A DNA stretch of 64,000 nt from Halocafeteria seosinensis (lineage: Eukaryota; Sar; Bigyra; Bicosoecida): contig LVLI01000196.1 in the NCBI GenBank assembly GCA_001687465.1, forward strand, positions 62,001-126,000, written 5' to 3'. Each line of letters opens with the position of its first letter. The first letter of the stretch is position 1. A model generated the notes under the pieces. That model ran no database searches. It worked only from the letters and a program-made list of their open reading frames with translations, and was not told the DNA's origin. Made by a program: the position numbers and the translations under genes. This document shows, piece after piece, positions 47,163 to 55,848 of this stretch.

Positions 47163-49922
47163 ATGCAGCAATTTCACGGGGATCTCATTCACGAGTTGAG
47201 AGTATCACCGGGAGCAATCGAGGTCAACAACGATGGAGGACTGGTTTTCTATCATTCTGTGAGGGAAATTTTGGACCGACACATGTGGGACCGAGGTAGC
47301 GACGATTCGCTCAGAGAAATCAGACCGAAGCACTTGCAGGAAGAGCTTCTGCGCAATACGTTGTCTGCGGAACATCGCAAACGTCTCGCAGAGACCCTCG
47401 CGCGAGCGATCCTTCAGGATGAGAGTGTTAATCCTTCAAGGAACCTGTATGAAAGGACTAGAGAACTTATTTTTGGATCATCCATACTGGTGAATCAATT
47501 ACGGCGACCTGAAGCTCTTAACCGCATATCTGAACGATGGTGTCAACTGCTACAGAATGACCATCCTGGGGTCTATCGACATCTGATTCATGAAGAATCA
47601 CAAGAATCGAGGGCGACGAATTCGCTGCGATGTGTGTATCGTCATCTTGCATACTACTTTGACCCATTCGATATTGCTGATAATAAAATAGAGCCATGGT
47701 ATCAACTGTTGGAATTGGAGATTGGATCGTCTGAAAGGGTATGGTACCATATCTCTTTGAGTAACCTTCTTGGAGACAGAGAAGGAACAAAAGCGGTTCT
47801 AGAAGGAAGGAAAGAAAGTGGAAAATCCAATTGGTGTCATACCTTAACTAAGCTGTGGGCGAATCCAACTGCTGATGCACCAGCGTGGCTATGTCGCTAC
47901 CGGTGGCTTTTGTTTATCCCTTTGAGAGGATTGTTTAACCGAGTGGAAAGAGAAAAGCCGTCACAATCTGAAGACATACCAAAATTTATTGATTATTGGA
48001 CAAGTGAAGGATTGATGAAATACGTCCTGGACAATGAATGCTACGCAGGAATGGTGCCTCCCTTTGACGAAGTTTTGTTCCTTTTGGACGGGTACGACGA
48101 AGTTCCCTTTGAAAACGACTCTAGCGGGATTTTTGCTCAAATTTTGGACTATATCTTGTACGGTAATGGTTCGGATGCTTGCAGACATGTGATTGTGACA
48201 ACAAACACGTTCTCAAGTATCCGGCAGCATCGGCCTCAGCTGTTAAATGAGAGTCGGAAGTTCCATCTCTGCCAAATTTCGAAAGAAAACAGAAAAAGGG
48301 TTGTTAAAGAATACATTGGGGACCTAAGGGGCAACTTGCAGGGGTCCTTACTTCGAGACGAAGTGGAGCTAGTTCTTAAAGAGGGAGCCGTCTTGGTTTC
48401 GTTGTTCAGTGACCCCCCTCTGCTCAAGATGCTGTGTTGGTTGGTTTATATGTTCAGACACAGAGGAGTTGAACCTCAAGCAGTTCTGGGTCACTCCGCC
48501 GTACGGTTGACAACGCTCTTCGAGGAAGCTGTAAAGACACTGCTCTTCTTGTGCCAAAGACAACATCCAGACCTTACTCAAGATCGCAGGAGGGAGTTCT
48601 TTGACATTATGAAACAGCTAGCTAATCAAGATGAGAACATTATTCCGAAAGAACGTTCCGAGACGGCTTTGCTGCATCTCTCGGCCGGCGAATTGGGGAT
48701 TTTCTCCACTGGACTGAAGATTGTCCATCCCCTTCGTGGCAGTGTCGGGATGAGTCTCATACGTTGTGATTGGGCGTTCATTCATTTCACGTTTCAGCAG
48801 TTCTTCAGGGCGTACTATTATTGTGACTGCCTTGTAAAGAAGGAACTCAGCTTAGACGACAATAGCCTGAAACCGACACTTGAAGAACTCTTTGTATGTG
48901 GGAGCTTAGTCCCGTCTTTCCTGCTTGGAATTTTATCCAGTGAAAGTGGTGGCTCGAGAGAAGAGTTGATGCAGGAAGTAGTTGAAATCCTCACTCGTGC
49001 AACTTGGCACATCAGTCAGACCTCAGACAGTGAGCTCGTACGAACATCTTGTGTAGAACGCTACTGGCAAGCACTTAGTGAAATATCTGGTGAATCCTTC
49101 TCCAAGATTAGCTTACCAAGGGACTTTTCTGAAACGATTGTAGACTCCAAAGGCGTGTTTGGTGGAATACCTTCTGCAATTTCAGCAGGGAATGAAAATC
49201 TGTGCAAATGGGTAATTGATCACTCAAATGACCCAGAAGAATTAATCATGGCTGGAAATGTAAAAGGGGAAACTGCGCTTCATATTGCAGCTAAAATGAA
49301 CGGGCGTTTATGTAACTGGTTGCTTTCCCAAGTTACTCCAAGTCAGCAAGAAGAGTTCGTAATTAGAACAGATTTCAATAACAGGAGTACCCTGCAAAAT
49401 GCGGTGCTAAACGAAGATGTGGACGCTTGTAGGGTGTTGATAGAACACCTGAGGTCGGGCGAAATCACTAACTTTCTGGTGTGGCAAGATCGCGAGGGGC
49501 GAACTGCGTTACACGTGGCTGCCATGAAGGGAAGTGTATCTATTTGCAAATGGCTTTTTGAACTTCTACGGGGAAGCTCCATTGAGTCGCTTGTATGCTT
49601 GGCAGATAGAGACGGGAAGACTGCACTGCATTTTGCTCACGAGTATGGGCATCCAGAGTTGTTTTACTGGCTTACTGAGTGGCTATCCTTTGAACAGTTG
49701 TTATTCTTGGTCCAACCGTTCGGAAAGTTGGGAAAACAAACGATATGCAACATATTAGAAAAAGATCCATGGAATCTTCTTCCCATGGAAATGAAGGTAG
49801 ATATAGTGAACTACGTCGTCTCTCGAACACACATATCAATATCCGAGTCTGAGAAGGTCATGGATGCGCTGGAGGCGGTTGACCTAAGAGTCACTGACGA
49901 CGGATGGGTGGAATTCGATTGA
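47163..49922 (+). CDS. NACHT-ankyrin STAND protein 1
   Basis: Intronless, 919 residues from the first in-frame ATG (MQQFHGDLIHELRVS), which aligns with the second paralogue from its residue ~80. Order: an N-terminal helical domain (1-200), NACHT ATPase with Walker A GRKESGKS (215-222), FIPLRGLFNRVE, and Walker B VLFLLDGYDEV (304-314). A winged-helix/C-terminal NACHT motif follows (WAFIHFTFQQFFRAYYY; canonical FxHxTFQEYFAA), then ankyrin repeats at ~665-840 (GETALHIAAKM, GRTALHVAAMKGSVSICKW, GKTALHFAHEYGHPEL). STAND/NLR proteins act as ATP-dependent switches in immunity or cell death. No effector domain is recognisable. It lacks the N-terminal TM segment of paralogue 2. Confidence 0.85.
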   Translation: MQQFHGDLIHELRVSPGAIEVNNDGGLVFYHSVREILDRHMWDRGSDDSLREIRPKHLQEELLRNTLSAEHRKRLAETLARAILQDESVNPSRNLYERTRELIFGSSILVNQLRRPEALNRISERWCQLLQNDHPGVYRHLIHEESQESRATNSLRCVYRHLAYYFDPFDIADNKIEPWYQLLELEIGSSERVWYHISLSNLLGDREGTKAVLEGRKESGKSNWCHTLTKLWANPTADAPAWLCRYRWLLFIPLRGLFNRVEREKPSQSEDIPKFIDYWTSEGLMKYVLDNECYAGMVPPFDEVLFLLDGYDEVPFENDSSGIFAQILDYILYGNGSDACRHVIVTTNTFSSIRQHRPQLLNESRKFHLCQISKENRKRVVKEYIGDLRGNLQGSLLRDEVELVLKEGAVLVSLFSDPPLLKMLCWLVYMFRHRGVEPQAVLGHSAVRLTTLFEEAVKTLLFLCQRQHPDLTQDRRREFFDIMKQLANQDENIIPKERSETALLHLSAGELGIFSTGLKIVHPLRGSVGMSLIRCDWAFIHFTFQQFFRAYYYCDCLVKKELSLDDNSLKPTLEELFVCGSLVPSFLLGILSSESGGSREELMQEVVEILTRATWHISQTSDSELVRTSCVERYWQALSEISGESFSKISLPRDFSETIVDSKGVFGGIPSAISAGNENLCKWVIDHSNDPEELIMAGNVKGETALHIAAKMNGRLCNWLLSQVTPSQQEEFVIRTDFNNRSTLQNAVLNEDVDACRVLIEHLRSGEITNFLVWQDREGRTALHVAAMKGSVSICKWLFELLRGSSIESLVCLADRDGKTALHFAHEYGHPELFYWLTEWLSFEQLLFLVQPFGKLGKQTICNILEKDPWNLLPMEMKVDIVNYVVSRTHISISESEKVMDALEAVDLRVTDDGWVEFD

Positions 49923-50247
49923 GGTGGGGTTCTACGCTTGGAAGTACCGTAAGATGGCTTAAGCGTGCTTGGCAAAGTTTAAAAGGAATTGTGTATGGAA
50001 AGATACGTTTTTGACATTTGAATCTGTAAGGGATGTTCTTCATCGGTACATTAGGTAGAGCATCCAGTAATCTATAACTTGCTTTGTAGCTAATAATGTA
50101 CCACTTGACACAACCTGTGTGTATTTATTCTTTGTACTGAAAACCGCAGTCAGTCACCACCCACAAGCCTGCAAGCGTGCGTGCGTTTCTTACGCATGCA
50201 CCCAGTACTGCTAGCCTCCACTGACGTTACACATACCCTCTGCAAAT
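49923..50247. other. Intergenic between NACHT-ankyrin 1 and the secreted protein gene
   Basis: About 325 bases between convergent genes. No feature was recognised. Confidence 0.4.
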
Positions 50248-50896
50248 TTAAATAGGCTTAATCACCCCAGGAACCCAGACTCTTACACCACCAATCGTCA
50301 TACCTTCCATTGTAAGCGGGTCCAGAATGTGCGGGTTCAGCCCGCAGTCAGCCGGGTTTCCGGTTGGGGGCTTCGAGTCTTCGATATAAAAGCAAAAGTG
50401 CAGTTTGGGATCCGTCTTATTTACTAAACGAACGGAGTACCAGTCAGTGTCCAAATAGTGAGCCCCTCTGTACCGTCGAGCATGAAACGTGTATGTATTG
50501 GAGAACTCGAAAATCGGTATAGTGAGGGTACGGTACAGTATAGTGCAATGTAGGGAATCAATTAGTCACACTCACTGTCCATCCCATTCCATACAGGCAG
50601 CAAGAGAGTTTTGGTAGGCTTCGCAGTATTTGACAATTCCGTTTGGGTTCCTCAAATCATACGAAAAGCACGCATCGGTTAAATTGTATCGCCATTGAAC
50701 CCTGCAAGTTGCAAACCATGTGTAGGAGATTCAGGAAGAGGTAGTCGCATGTGTGTGTGACCACTCCATCAAGAATAAAAATTACGCACTTAAGACGCTC
50801 CGGAAGGTCAGCCGTACATGGATACAAGTACATAATCCCGGTGAGAAGGATTGCAGCGTATCGCTTTGCTGCGTGAAGGGCAGGATGCGCGCTCAT
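50248..50896 (-). CDS. Small predicted secreted protein with cysteines (150 aa)
   Basis: Three exons (50790-50896, 50576-50701, 50248-50467) join with matching phases (2, 2) to 150 residues. The N-terminus (MSAHPALHAAKRYAAILLTG, then IMYLYPCTADLPERL) is a good signal peptide or signal anchor. The mature part has five cysteines and a folded, aromatic-rich look: VQWRYNLTDACFSYDLRNP, KYCEAYQNSLAACMEWDGQG, DTDWYSVRLVNKTD, LHFCFYIEDSK, and the end GGVRVWVPGVIKPI. An NLT sequon could be glycosylated. The exons were found only by splicing; separately they give short frames. No family was recognised. It lies in the accessory region between a NACHT-ankyrin gene and a transposon, so a lineage-specific extracellular role is possible. 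Confidence 0.6.
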
Positions 50897-51256
50897 GAGA
50901 TGGAGACCACACGGACGATTCCATGGATTCAAGCAGTTCGCTGAGTTCAGTTTATAGATACACGCTAATCAGAGAATTCAGAGAACACAACAAATCAACA
51001 TCGATCGTGTACATGTCACAATGTAACATGTGCCAAGCACAGCGAGTTCGGGACCGAGTACTTCAACGCTAAGCAGTAGTGTGTATTATTTATGGCCGGT
51101 AGTACCCGGCTATACATACTACTACTGGCTAAATGGAGATGTAGTTTGGGATCTTCACGCCGTCGGAGAGAGATCCCAGGGCCCTCGCTTTAACGCACAG
51201 TGTAGGTTCCCTCACGGCGCATGTCAGCAAGGCTGCAGGAACAGCGGGCCCGTCGC
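50897..51256. other. Intergenic upstream of the secreted protein gene
   Basis: About 360 bases up to the transposon target site. It carries repeated TAC/GTA-rich words (near 51070-51125). No coding frame was accepted. Confidence 0.35.
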
Positions 51257-51264
51257 TGCTTAAC
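51257..51264. repeat. Target-site duplication of the hAT element, left copy (TGCTTAAC)
   Basis: The 8-bp word TGCTTAAC directly abuts the left end of the element. It is repeated exactly at 53492-53499 at the right end. An 8-bp duplication is the hallmark of hAT insertion. Confidence 0.95.
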
Positions 51265-51279
51265 TAGGGTGTCAGGTAC
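51265..51279 (+). repeat. hAT terminal inverted repeat, left
   Basis: TAGGGTGTCAGGTAC, exactly complementary to 53477-53491. Confidence 0.95.
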
Positions 51280-51423
51280 GGTCCTGAGCTGTACCGTACC
51301 CAACCACCCTCGCTGGCCTGCGTGCCGTACCCGGTACACTCCAGGTACAGTATGCAACGGCTACAAACTTGATGTAGGCTGTTTAGACGCTTATAATGGG
51401 AATGAGATGTGTCTTCCGCTGTA

Positions 51424-53144
51424 TTATTTGTTTTTCAGTTTGCTGAGAAGGTCTTGAGCGCTCCAGTGGTTTGATGAACCGGCGTGTGCGGTCTGTGCAA
51501 ACGGCGTGGACGCTGATGCTGCACCTTCGCCACTACCGCGATTTCTACCTGAGATCATTGGATGACTTAAATCGAAGTGTTTGCCCGGGATGAATTCTGT
51601 CGAGTCAGTGTCCTCCGCATCCATAATTTCTAAGACTTCCAAACACTCATTGAGGGTCACCCCCATATCCCACTCGCTGAAGTCTTCAGGGTCCATTTCA
51701 TGCAGCATTCTTTCGAAGTCATGGTCGGCGAAAGCCGCAGCAACAGTATCGTCCGAATCACTCTCCCCTCCTTCGTCGTATTCACCAGTCGAGTTCTCGT
51801 CTGTTCTGCTTTGAACTCCTTCTTCGTTTTGGAGAGACTGTCTGTCTTTCCCGAACGGAGGTATGTTTTTATCTGTCCGAGCTGCTTGAGAGTTACGGCG
51901 GACATGCGGTTTCTCTGCTTCGTATTTAGGTAAGTTAAGCTTGAACACAGTCTTTCTGCTTCTACAGCGGTGGGAGTAATCGCTAGTAGCCTCAAGGAGA
52001 ATGATCGGAGCAATTCGTTTTCAGGTAGAGCTGCAAAGAATGACTGACATTGTACTGCTTCTCCAGCTGCTCCATTTTCCAGCTCCAATAGCTGTTATTC
52101 TTAAAATAGGAGACAACGTCGTTAGCATTCTTAAGCACTGAACGACATCGGGAATGCGACAGGATAGACTTGAGAAGTAAGTTAAGCACATGAGCGAAGC
52201 ATGGCATTATCACGATTTCCGATGTTGTCTGCGGTTCACTGGAAGGTGATTCTGCGTTGTTCGAAGAGCCCTCTGTTTCTCCTACATTGTCTGCAGGCTC
52301 CAACGTTGCGCTCGAGTTGCTCGAAGTACCTATGTCTCCCGTTTCTTCTTCAAAGTATTCTTTCATGAGTCGCATATTGCTAGCGTCGTCGGTCACGACC
52401 GCATCTATGCCAAGATACTGTGTCATCCACTTGTCTAGGGAGTCTCTAACCAATGACAATAATTCGCTACCCGTGGAAGGCCGCGAAGAAGCGTCGCAAA
52501 TATCACTTACAACTGGATAAACATGGGGGTTGCATAAGAGCATGCCGTAAATGCTGCGGCGTCTAATATTCGACCAACCGTCCATCACAAGTGTAAAACA
52601 GTTGCCTTTCTCCAAACTCTCGTCGACAATTTCTTGGAGAGCGTTTCGGCAGCTATCATACTCATTTTTCAAGACGGTGCCGGAGATTCTCGATCGAGAC
52701 GGTGGGCGATAAATAGATGACAACTTTGCGCAAAAGCTTCTGAAATGAGGATCTTCTACGAGTCGGAAAGAGCTGTTGGTGGATATAATGAATCTTAGCA
52801 ATTGTCGATCACGTTGATCCTGGCTAGTTTCACTGACCATTTTCGTCAGAATGTTAGAATTCCCGTAATTCGTCTCTTTGGCGCTTTAGAGCCTTCTCCT
52901 CTGGGTCATACCTTGGGCAGAAGAGTTTTACATGGTCCTGCAGACTACCGCATGAGTCAATTCCGACTTCCCATTTGCAAATATACTGTCTACATACCGG
53001 CAAAGTACTGTCCGTTCTAGCTGGTTTGACATCTTCCCCGCAATGCCGGCATTGTGCGTACAGAAACCTCCGCGAGTTGGGTTCCCTCTCCTTGCTGGGG
53101 GGAAAATGGCGCCATATATCAGATTTCACGCTTTTAGCCGCCAT
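51424..53144 (-). pseudogene. hAT transposase remnant (BED finger, DUF659 core, dimerisation domain)
   Basis: Reading from 53144 down, the first segment (MAAKSVKSDIWRHFPPSKER, CRHCGED...C...HVKLFC) looks like a BED zinc finger. Near 52850 the frame changes. The next segment (52840 to ~52000) is the catalytic core of DUF659 type, with FRLVEDPHFRSFCAKLSSIY, VMDGWSN, VVTDDASNM and MPCFAHVLNLLLKSIL. Near 52050 it changes frame again into the C-terminal dimerisation domain (LLRSFSLRLLAITPTAVEAE, TYLNTKQRNRMSAVTLKQL). The ~200-residue stretch normally between these parts is missing. A third frame (51870 to 51424) carries an acidic tail. No good GT-AG introns bridge the shifts, so internal deletion plus frameshifts is the simplest reading. 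Catalytic activity is unlikely. Confidence 0.8.
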
Positions 53145-53476
53145 TATAGGGGATAATGCCTACGGTATGTATGAAAATAAGAACAATGTATACCCTGCGA
53201 TGAATGAAATGGGCAAAAAATCGCTGCTTAAGCCGTAGACACTCCTCATAGCTCCCCCGGTTCAACATCTTCCATCCATCCACACCATCCAGACTTACCA
53301 AATGAAACTAAAAATGGTATCACACGTTTTGCTGAGACGAATTGAAATGTATGAGGTCATTGCCATCCAAAAATAATGAACATGTAAATGAGCTGGTGTA
53401 CCTGGCCGTACCTGGAACCTGTACCGTACCCGGCTGTACCCGTACCCAGGTACGGTCGAGGTACAGGTACGGTTTT

Positions 53477-53491
53477 GTACCTGACACCCTA
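53477..53491 (-). repeat. hAT terminal inverted repeat, right
   Basis: GTACCTGACACCCTA, the reverse complement of the left end at 51265-51279. Confidence 0.95.
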
Positions 53492-53499
53492 TGCTTAAC
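53492..53499. repeat. Target-site duplication of the hAT element, right copy (TGCTTAAC)
   Basis: Exact second copy of the 8-bp word at 51257-51264. Confidence 0.95.
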
Positions 53500-53566
53500 A
53501 CGGGCGCATACCGCTCCTCGTTAAGAGGATGTGGTCAACTTCCCGGCCGGTGGGCTATCTGTCACA

Positions 53567-53599
<33 letters not shown>

Positions 53600-54029
53600 T
53601 TGTAGAGGAGAACACATTTGTGTGTGTGTGTGCGTTGAGACTCCGGACGACGTTCAGGATGCTCGCCCTAAGTGCCATAACTTTTCGCCATCCTCGAATA
53701 CAGAAGAGACGGCACATCGCCGGTACAGCGACACTACGGGAGTCGGCGGGAAGAAACACCCTCAGTCGAGTCAGTGACCAGTGACACTTGTTTAGTGTGG
53801 TGTCGTTCCGGTGCACAGCGATTGTACGACTTGTAGAGTAGCCAGATCCAATTTGGGATTGACCTGTAGGACGCTTGTGTAAGATGCGACTGGCCCGTCG
53901 TGGCACACACACATGCACAGCAACACGAACGCTATCAAGCAGTACCCGTAGGGGAGGTCTGTATATTTGGCATTGCTATCATTTAACCACGGTCAGGTCT
54001 TATCGGCCCATGCGTGTACCTTTGCATAC
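53500..54029. other. Intergenic with duplicated TG microsatellite
   Basis: About 530 bases. A TG tract at about 53569-53597 and a second at about 53619-53632 are each preceded by CACATTTG, so a ~50-base unit appears duplicated. Frames crossing the tracts encode VCVCVC repeats and are not real genes. Confidence 0.6.
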
Positions 54030-55145
54030 CTAAGTCTGGGGCTCCATCAGCCGCCAAGAATCACAATCCGGGTCATGGACATTGTATCGAATCACCTTTT
54101 CGACTTGTTGTCCTTGTTGGAGCCGAACGCTAATTTTGAGTGGCTGCAATTCCACTCGGTTAAGGAAGTATATTTTGAACGTCGCATTCAAATCCTCAGT
54201 CCTGTGCGCTAGCGACCAACGAAATCCAGTTGCGGTACGAACTCGTCGTAGGTCCACATCGGAAGATACGACTCTGACAAAGTCAAGCACTCCCGGAAGC
54301 GCACATGTTAGAGATAAGTCAAGATCGTTCATTTCAAAATACAGAGAAGTGGCTTCGACATAGTCCGGAATCTCGTAGCCCAGTTGACGCATTAGCTCCG
54401 ACATAATTGCGTCACAAGTCCCATTTACGCGCACGCTAGCAAGATGGTCCAGTTGTGTCTCCCGGAGATTGCCGATGACAATCGTCGCTTCTGGATTGTG
54501 CTTAGCAATGCGAAATGCAGGGTCAACTTTCATGGAGGAGCCTGTGATAAATTGAAGCTCTGAATTGGATACTGCTCGCTTGGCCTTGTCTACATCAATC
54601 GGAGGACAGTCCTCTCCGTAGTTGACCACGCTGTCAAGCAGATGCCCGTCGCAACCGTCCTTTCCGCATACTCTTCCCGTACGGTGGTCGTCATCGGGAT
54701 TGCCTACCTTCCTACATTCAAAATCTCGGTAGAAAATGGCGCCGCACTTGGGACACGTTTCTCGGTATTTGTTACCATGAATATCAGCGATCCTCTCCGA
54801 CGGTATTCCACATTTTGCATGAAGAGCATCAGCGTTTTGGCTGACTACAAAATCAACAACGTTGTTTTCAACCAAAGTTTTCAACGCCATATGTGCTTTG
54901 CTGGGGAAAAGAGGGTACGAAGGAGACCGAGAAATCTCAATGCCCTGTTCTTTCAACGGCCAAATGCCTTCGCTCCCTCTGAAGTCTGGAAGTCCGCATG
55001 AGGTACACACGCCTGCACCAATGTGCATCACAACTTTGTTGCTACTTTTCATTTTCTCTATAATCTCTTGCACCTTTGCCGCCATAGTTTCTTGCGGATC
55101 CACTATATCCTCCGGAGCTTCTCCCGGTCGGTGGAGACCTTCCAT
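54030..55145 (-). CDS. Sirtuin, class IV (SIRT6/7-like) NAD-dependent deacylase
   Basis: Single exon, 371 residues from the ATG at 55145 (MEGLHRPGEAPEDIV). Sirtuins use NAD to remove acyl groups from lysines. All catalytic landmarks are present: GAGVCTSCGLPDFRG (~44), QNADALH (~100), the HGN catalytic histidine followed by Zn ligands CPKC (~120-130) and a second pair, YGEDCP and GSSMKVDP. The stretch ending NGTCDAIMSELMRQLGYEIP fits SIRT6/7 closely. A ~115-residue C-terminal extension (YVEATSLYFEMNDLDLS onward) is beta-rich and unassigned. It lies head to head with NACHT-ankyrin 2 and next to the hAT element. A nuclear histone deacylase role is the default inference. Confidence 0.88.
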   Translation of the reverse strand: MEGLHRPGEAPEDIVDPQETMAAKVQEIIEKMKSSNKVVMHIGAGVCTSCGLPDFRGSEGIWPLKEQGIEISRSPSYPLFPSKAHMALKTLVENNVVDFVVSQNADALHAKCGIPSERIADIHGNKYRETCPKCGAIFYRDFECRKVGNPDDDHRTGRVCGKDGCDGHLLDSVVNYGEDCPPIDVDKAKRAVSNSELQFITGSSMKVDPAFRIAKHNPEATIVIGNLRETQLDHLASVRVNGTCDAIMSELMRQLGYEIPDYVEATSLYFEMNDLDLSLTCALPGVLDFVRVVSSDVDLRRVRTATGFRWSLAHRTEDLNATFKIYFLNRVELQPLKISVRLQQGQQVEKVIRYNVHDPDCDSWRLMEPQT

Positions 55146-55848
55146 TCTCCTATTCTTGTCGCAGTTCACGGGTCGTCAAATTACAGGATACTACCAAACA
55201 ACCGTCCAATTGGAATAGGAGAAACCTTCTGCCAAATCTAAATCTTTCGATCAATTTCGCAACATCAGTATCCGGTGTTAAGGGAAGGCCTCAGATTCCG
55301 CATGGGATCTTGCGAGGGCCTCGCCGAGAGGGCAGTTGTGGGGACAAAAACGGACCCACAGTTTTTGGCCCCCAGCGGCTCCCTTGACGGTGTGTGTGCT
55401 ATCCGTTGAAGAAGCTCCGAAGCTTCCAACCCAGTGACACCCTGCTCTAGGCTCCCTTGCGACGATCCCCCTTGGATTCGAGCGAAGATTCTGGCCGTTG
55501 AGACTCCAGCCAAGCAAACTGCGATAATTGGATAGTATTGTAACTTATCGAACTTGTAAGTTGTTTCACGTGCGTCAACTTTCACCGTACTGTGGCTGAA
55601 AAGTTCTTGCACACGCATTGCATATTGCGCTTTCGTTGGAACTCTTCGTGGTGTCTCCCCTTTGGCGTGCGTCGATTACAGCGTATTGGTGTGGTGGGGT
55701 ACAGGTCACGACTCTTGTACAATTGTACCGCAGTGCGCAGAACGTTGTACAGCATTTACAGGCACCAGTACATTCTCGATCAAACAAGACGACTCGTGTT
55801 GAGCATAAAAAGCATTCTCTTGACTGTTGGAAACTCGAAGAACGAGGG
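55146..55848. promoter_or_regulatory. Divergent region, sirtuin / NACHT-ankyrin 2
   Basis: About 700 bases between divergent starts. The NACHT frame is open back to 55618 without an ATG, so an upstream coding exon cannot be excluded. No TATA box or repeat was recognised. Confidence 0.4.

Larger units (their letters stand above)
51265..53491 (-). mobile_element. hAT-superfamily DNA transposon, 2227 bp, complete ends, broken transposase
   Basis: Both ends carry the 15-bp terminal inverted repeat TAGGGTGTCAGGTAC (51265-51279 and, inverted, 53477-53491). The TAGGG start fits the hAT end consensus (YAGNG-like). Inside each end lie subterminal GGTACGG/CCGTACC motifs (for example 51284-51300, 51330-51350, 53400-53475), as transposase-binding sites of hAT elements often are. 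The insertion is flanked by a perfect 8-bp duplication, TGCTTAAC. The internal gene, read on the minus strand, encodes a hAT transposase with frame breaks. The perfect target duplication and ends suggest a fairly recent insertion, while the internal damage suggests mobilisation in trans or decay after insertion. Confidence 0.93.

Noticed and set aside
53529-53784. Plus-strand frames across the TG repeats
   Set aside because: VCVCVC repeats arise from the microsatellite; no conserved sequence on either side.
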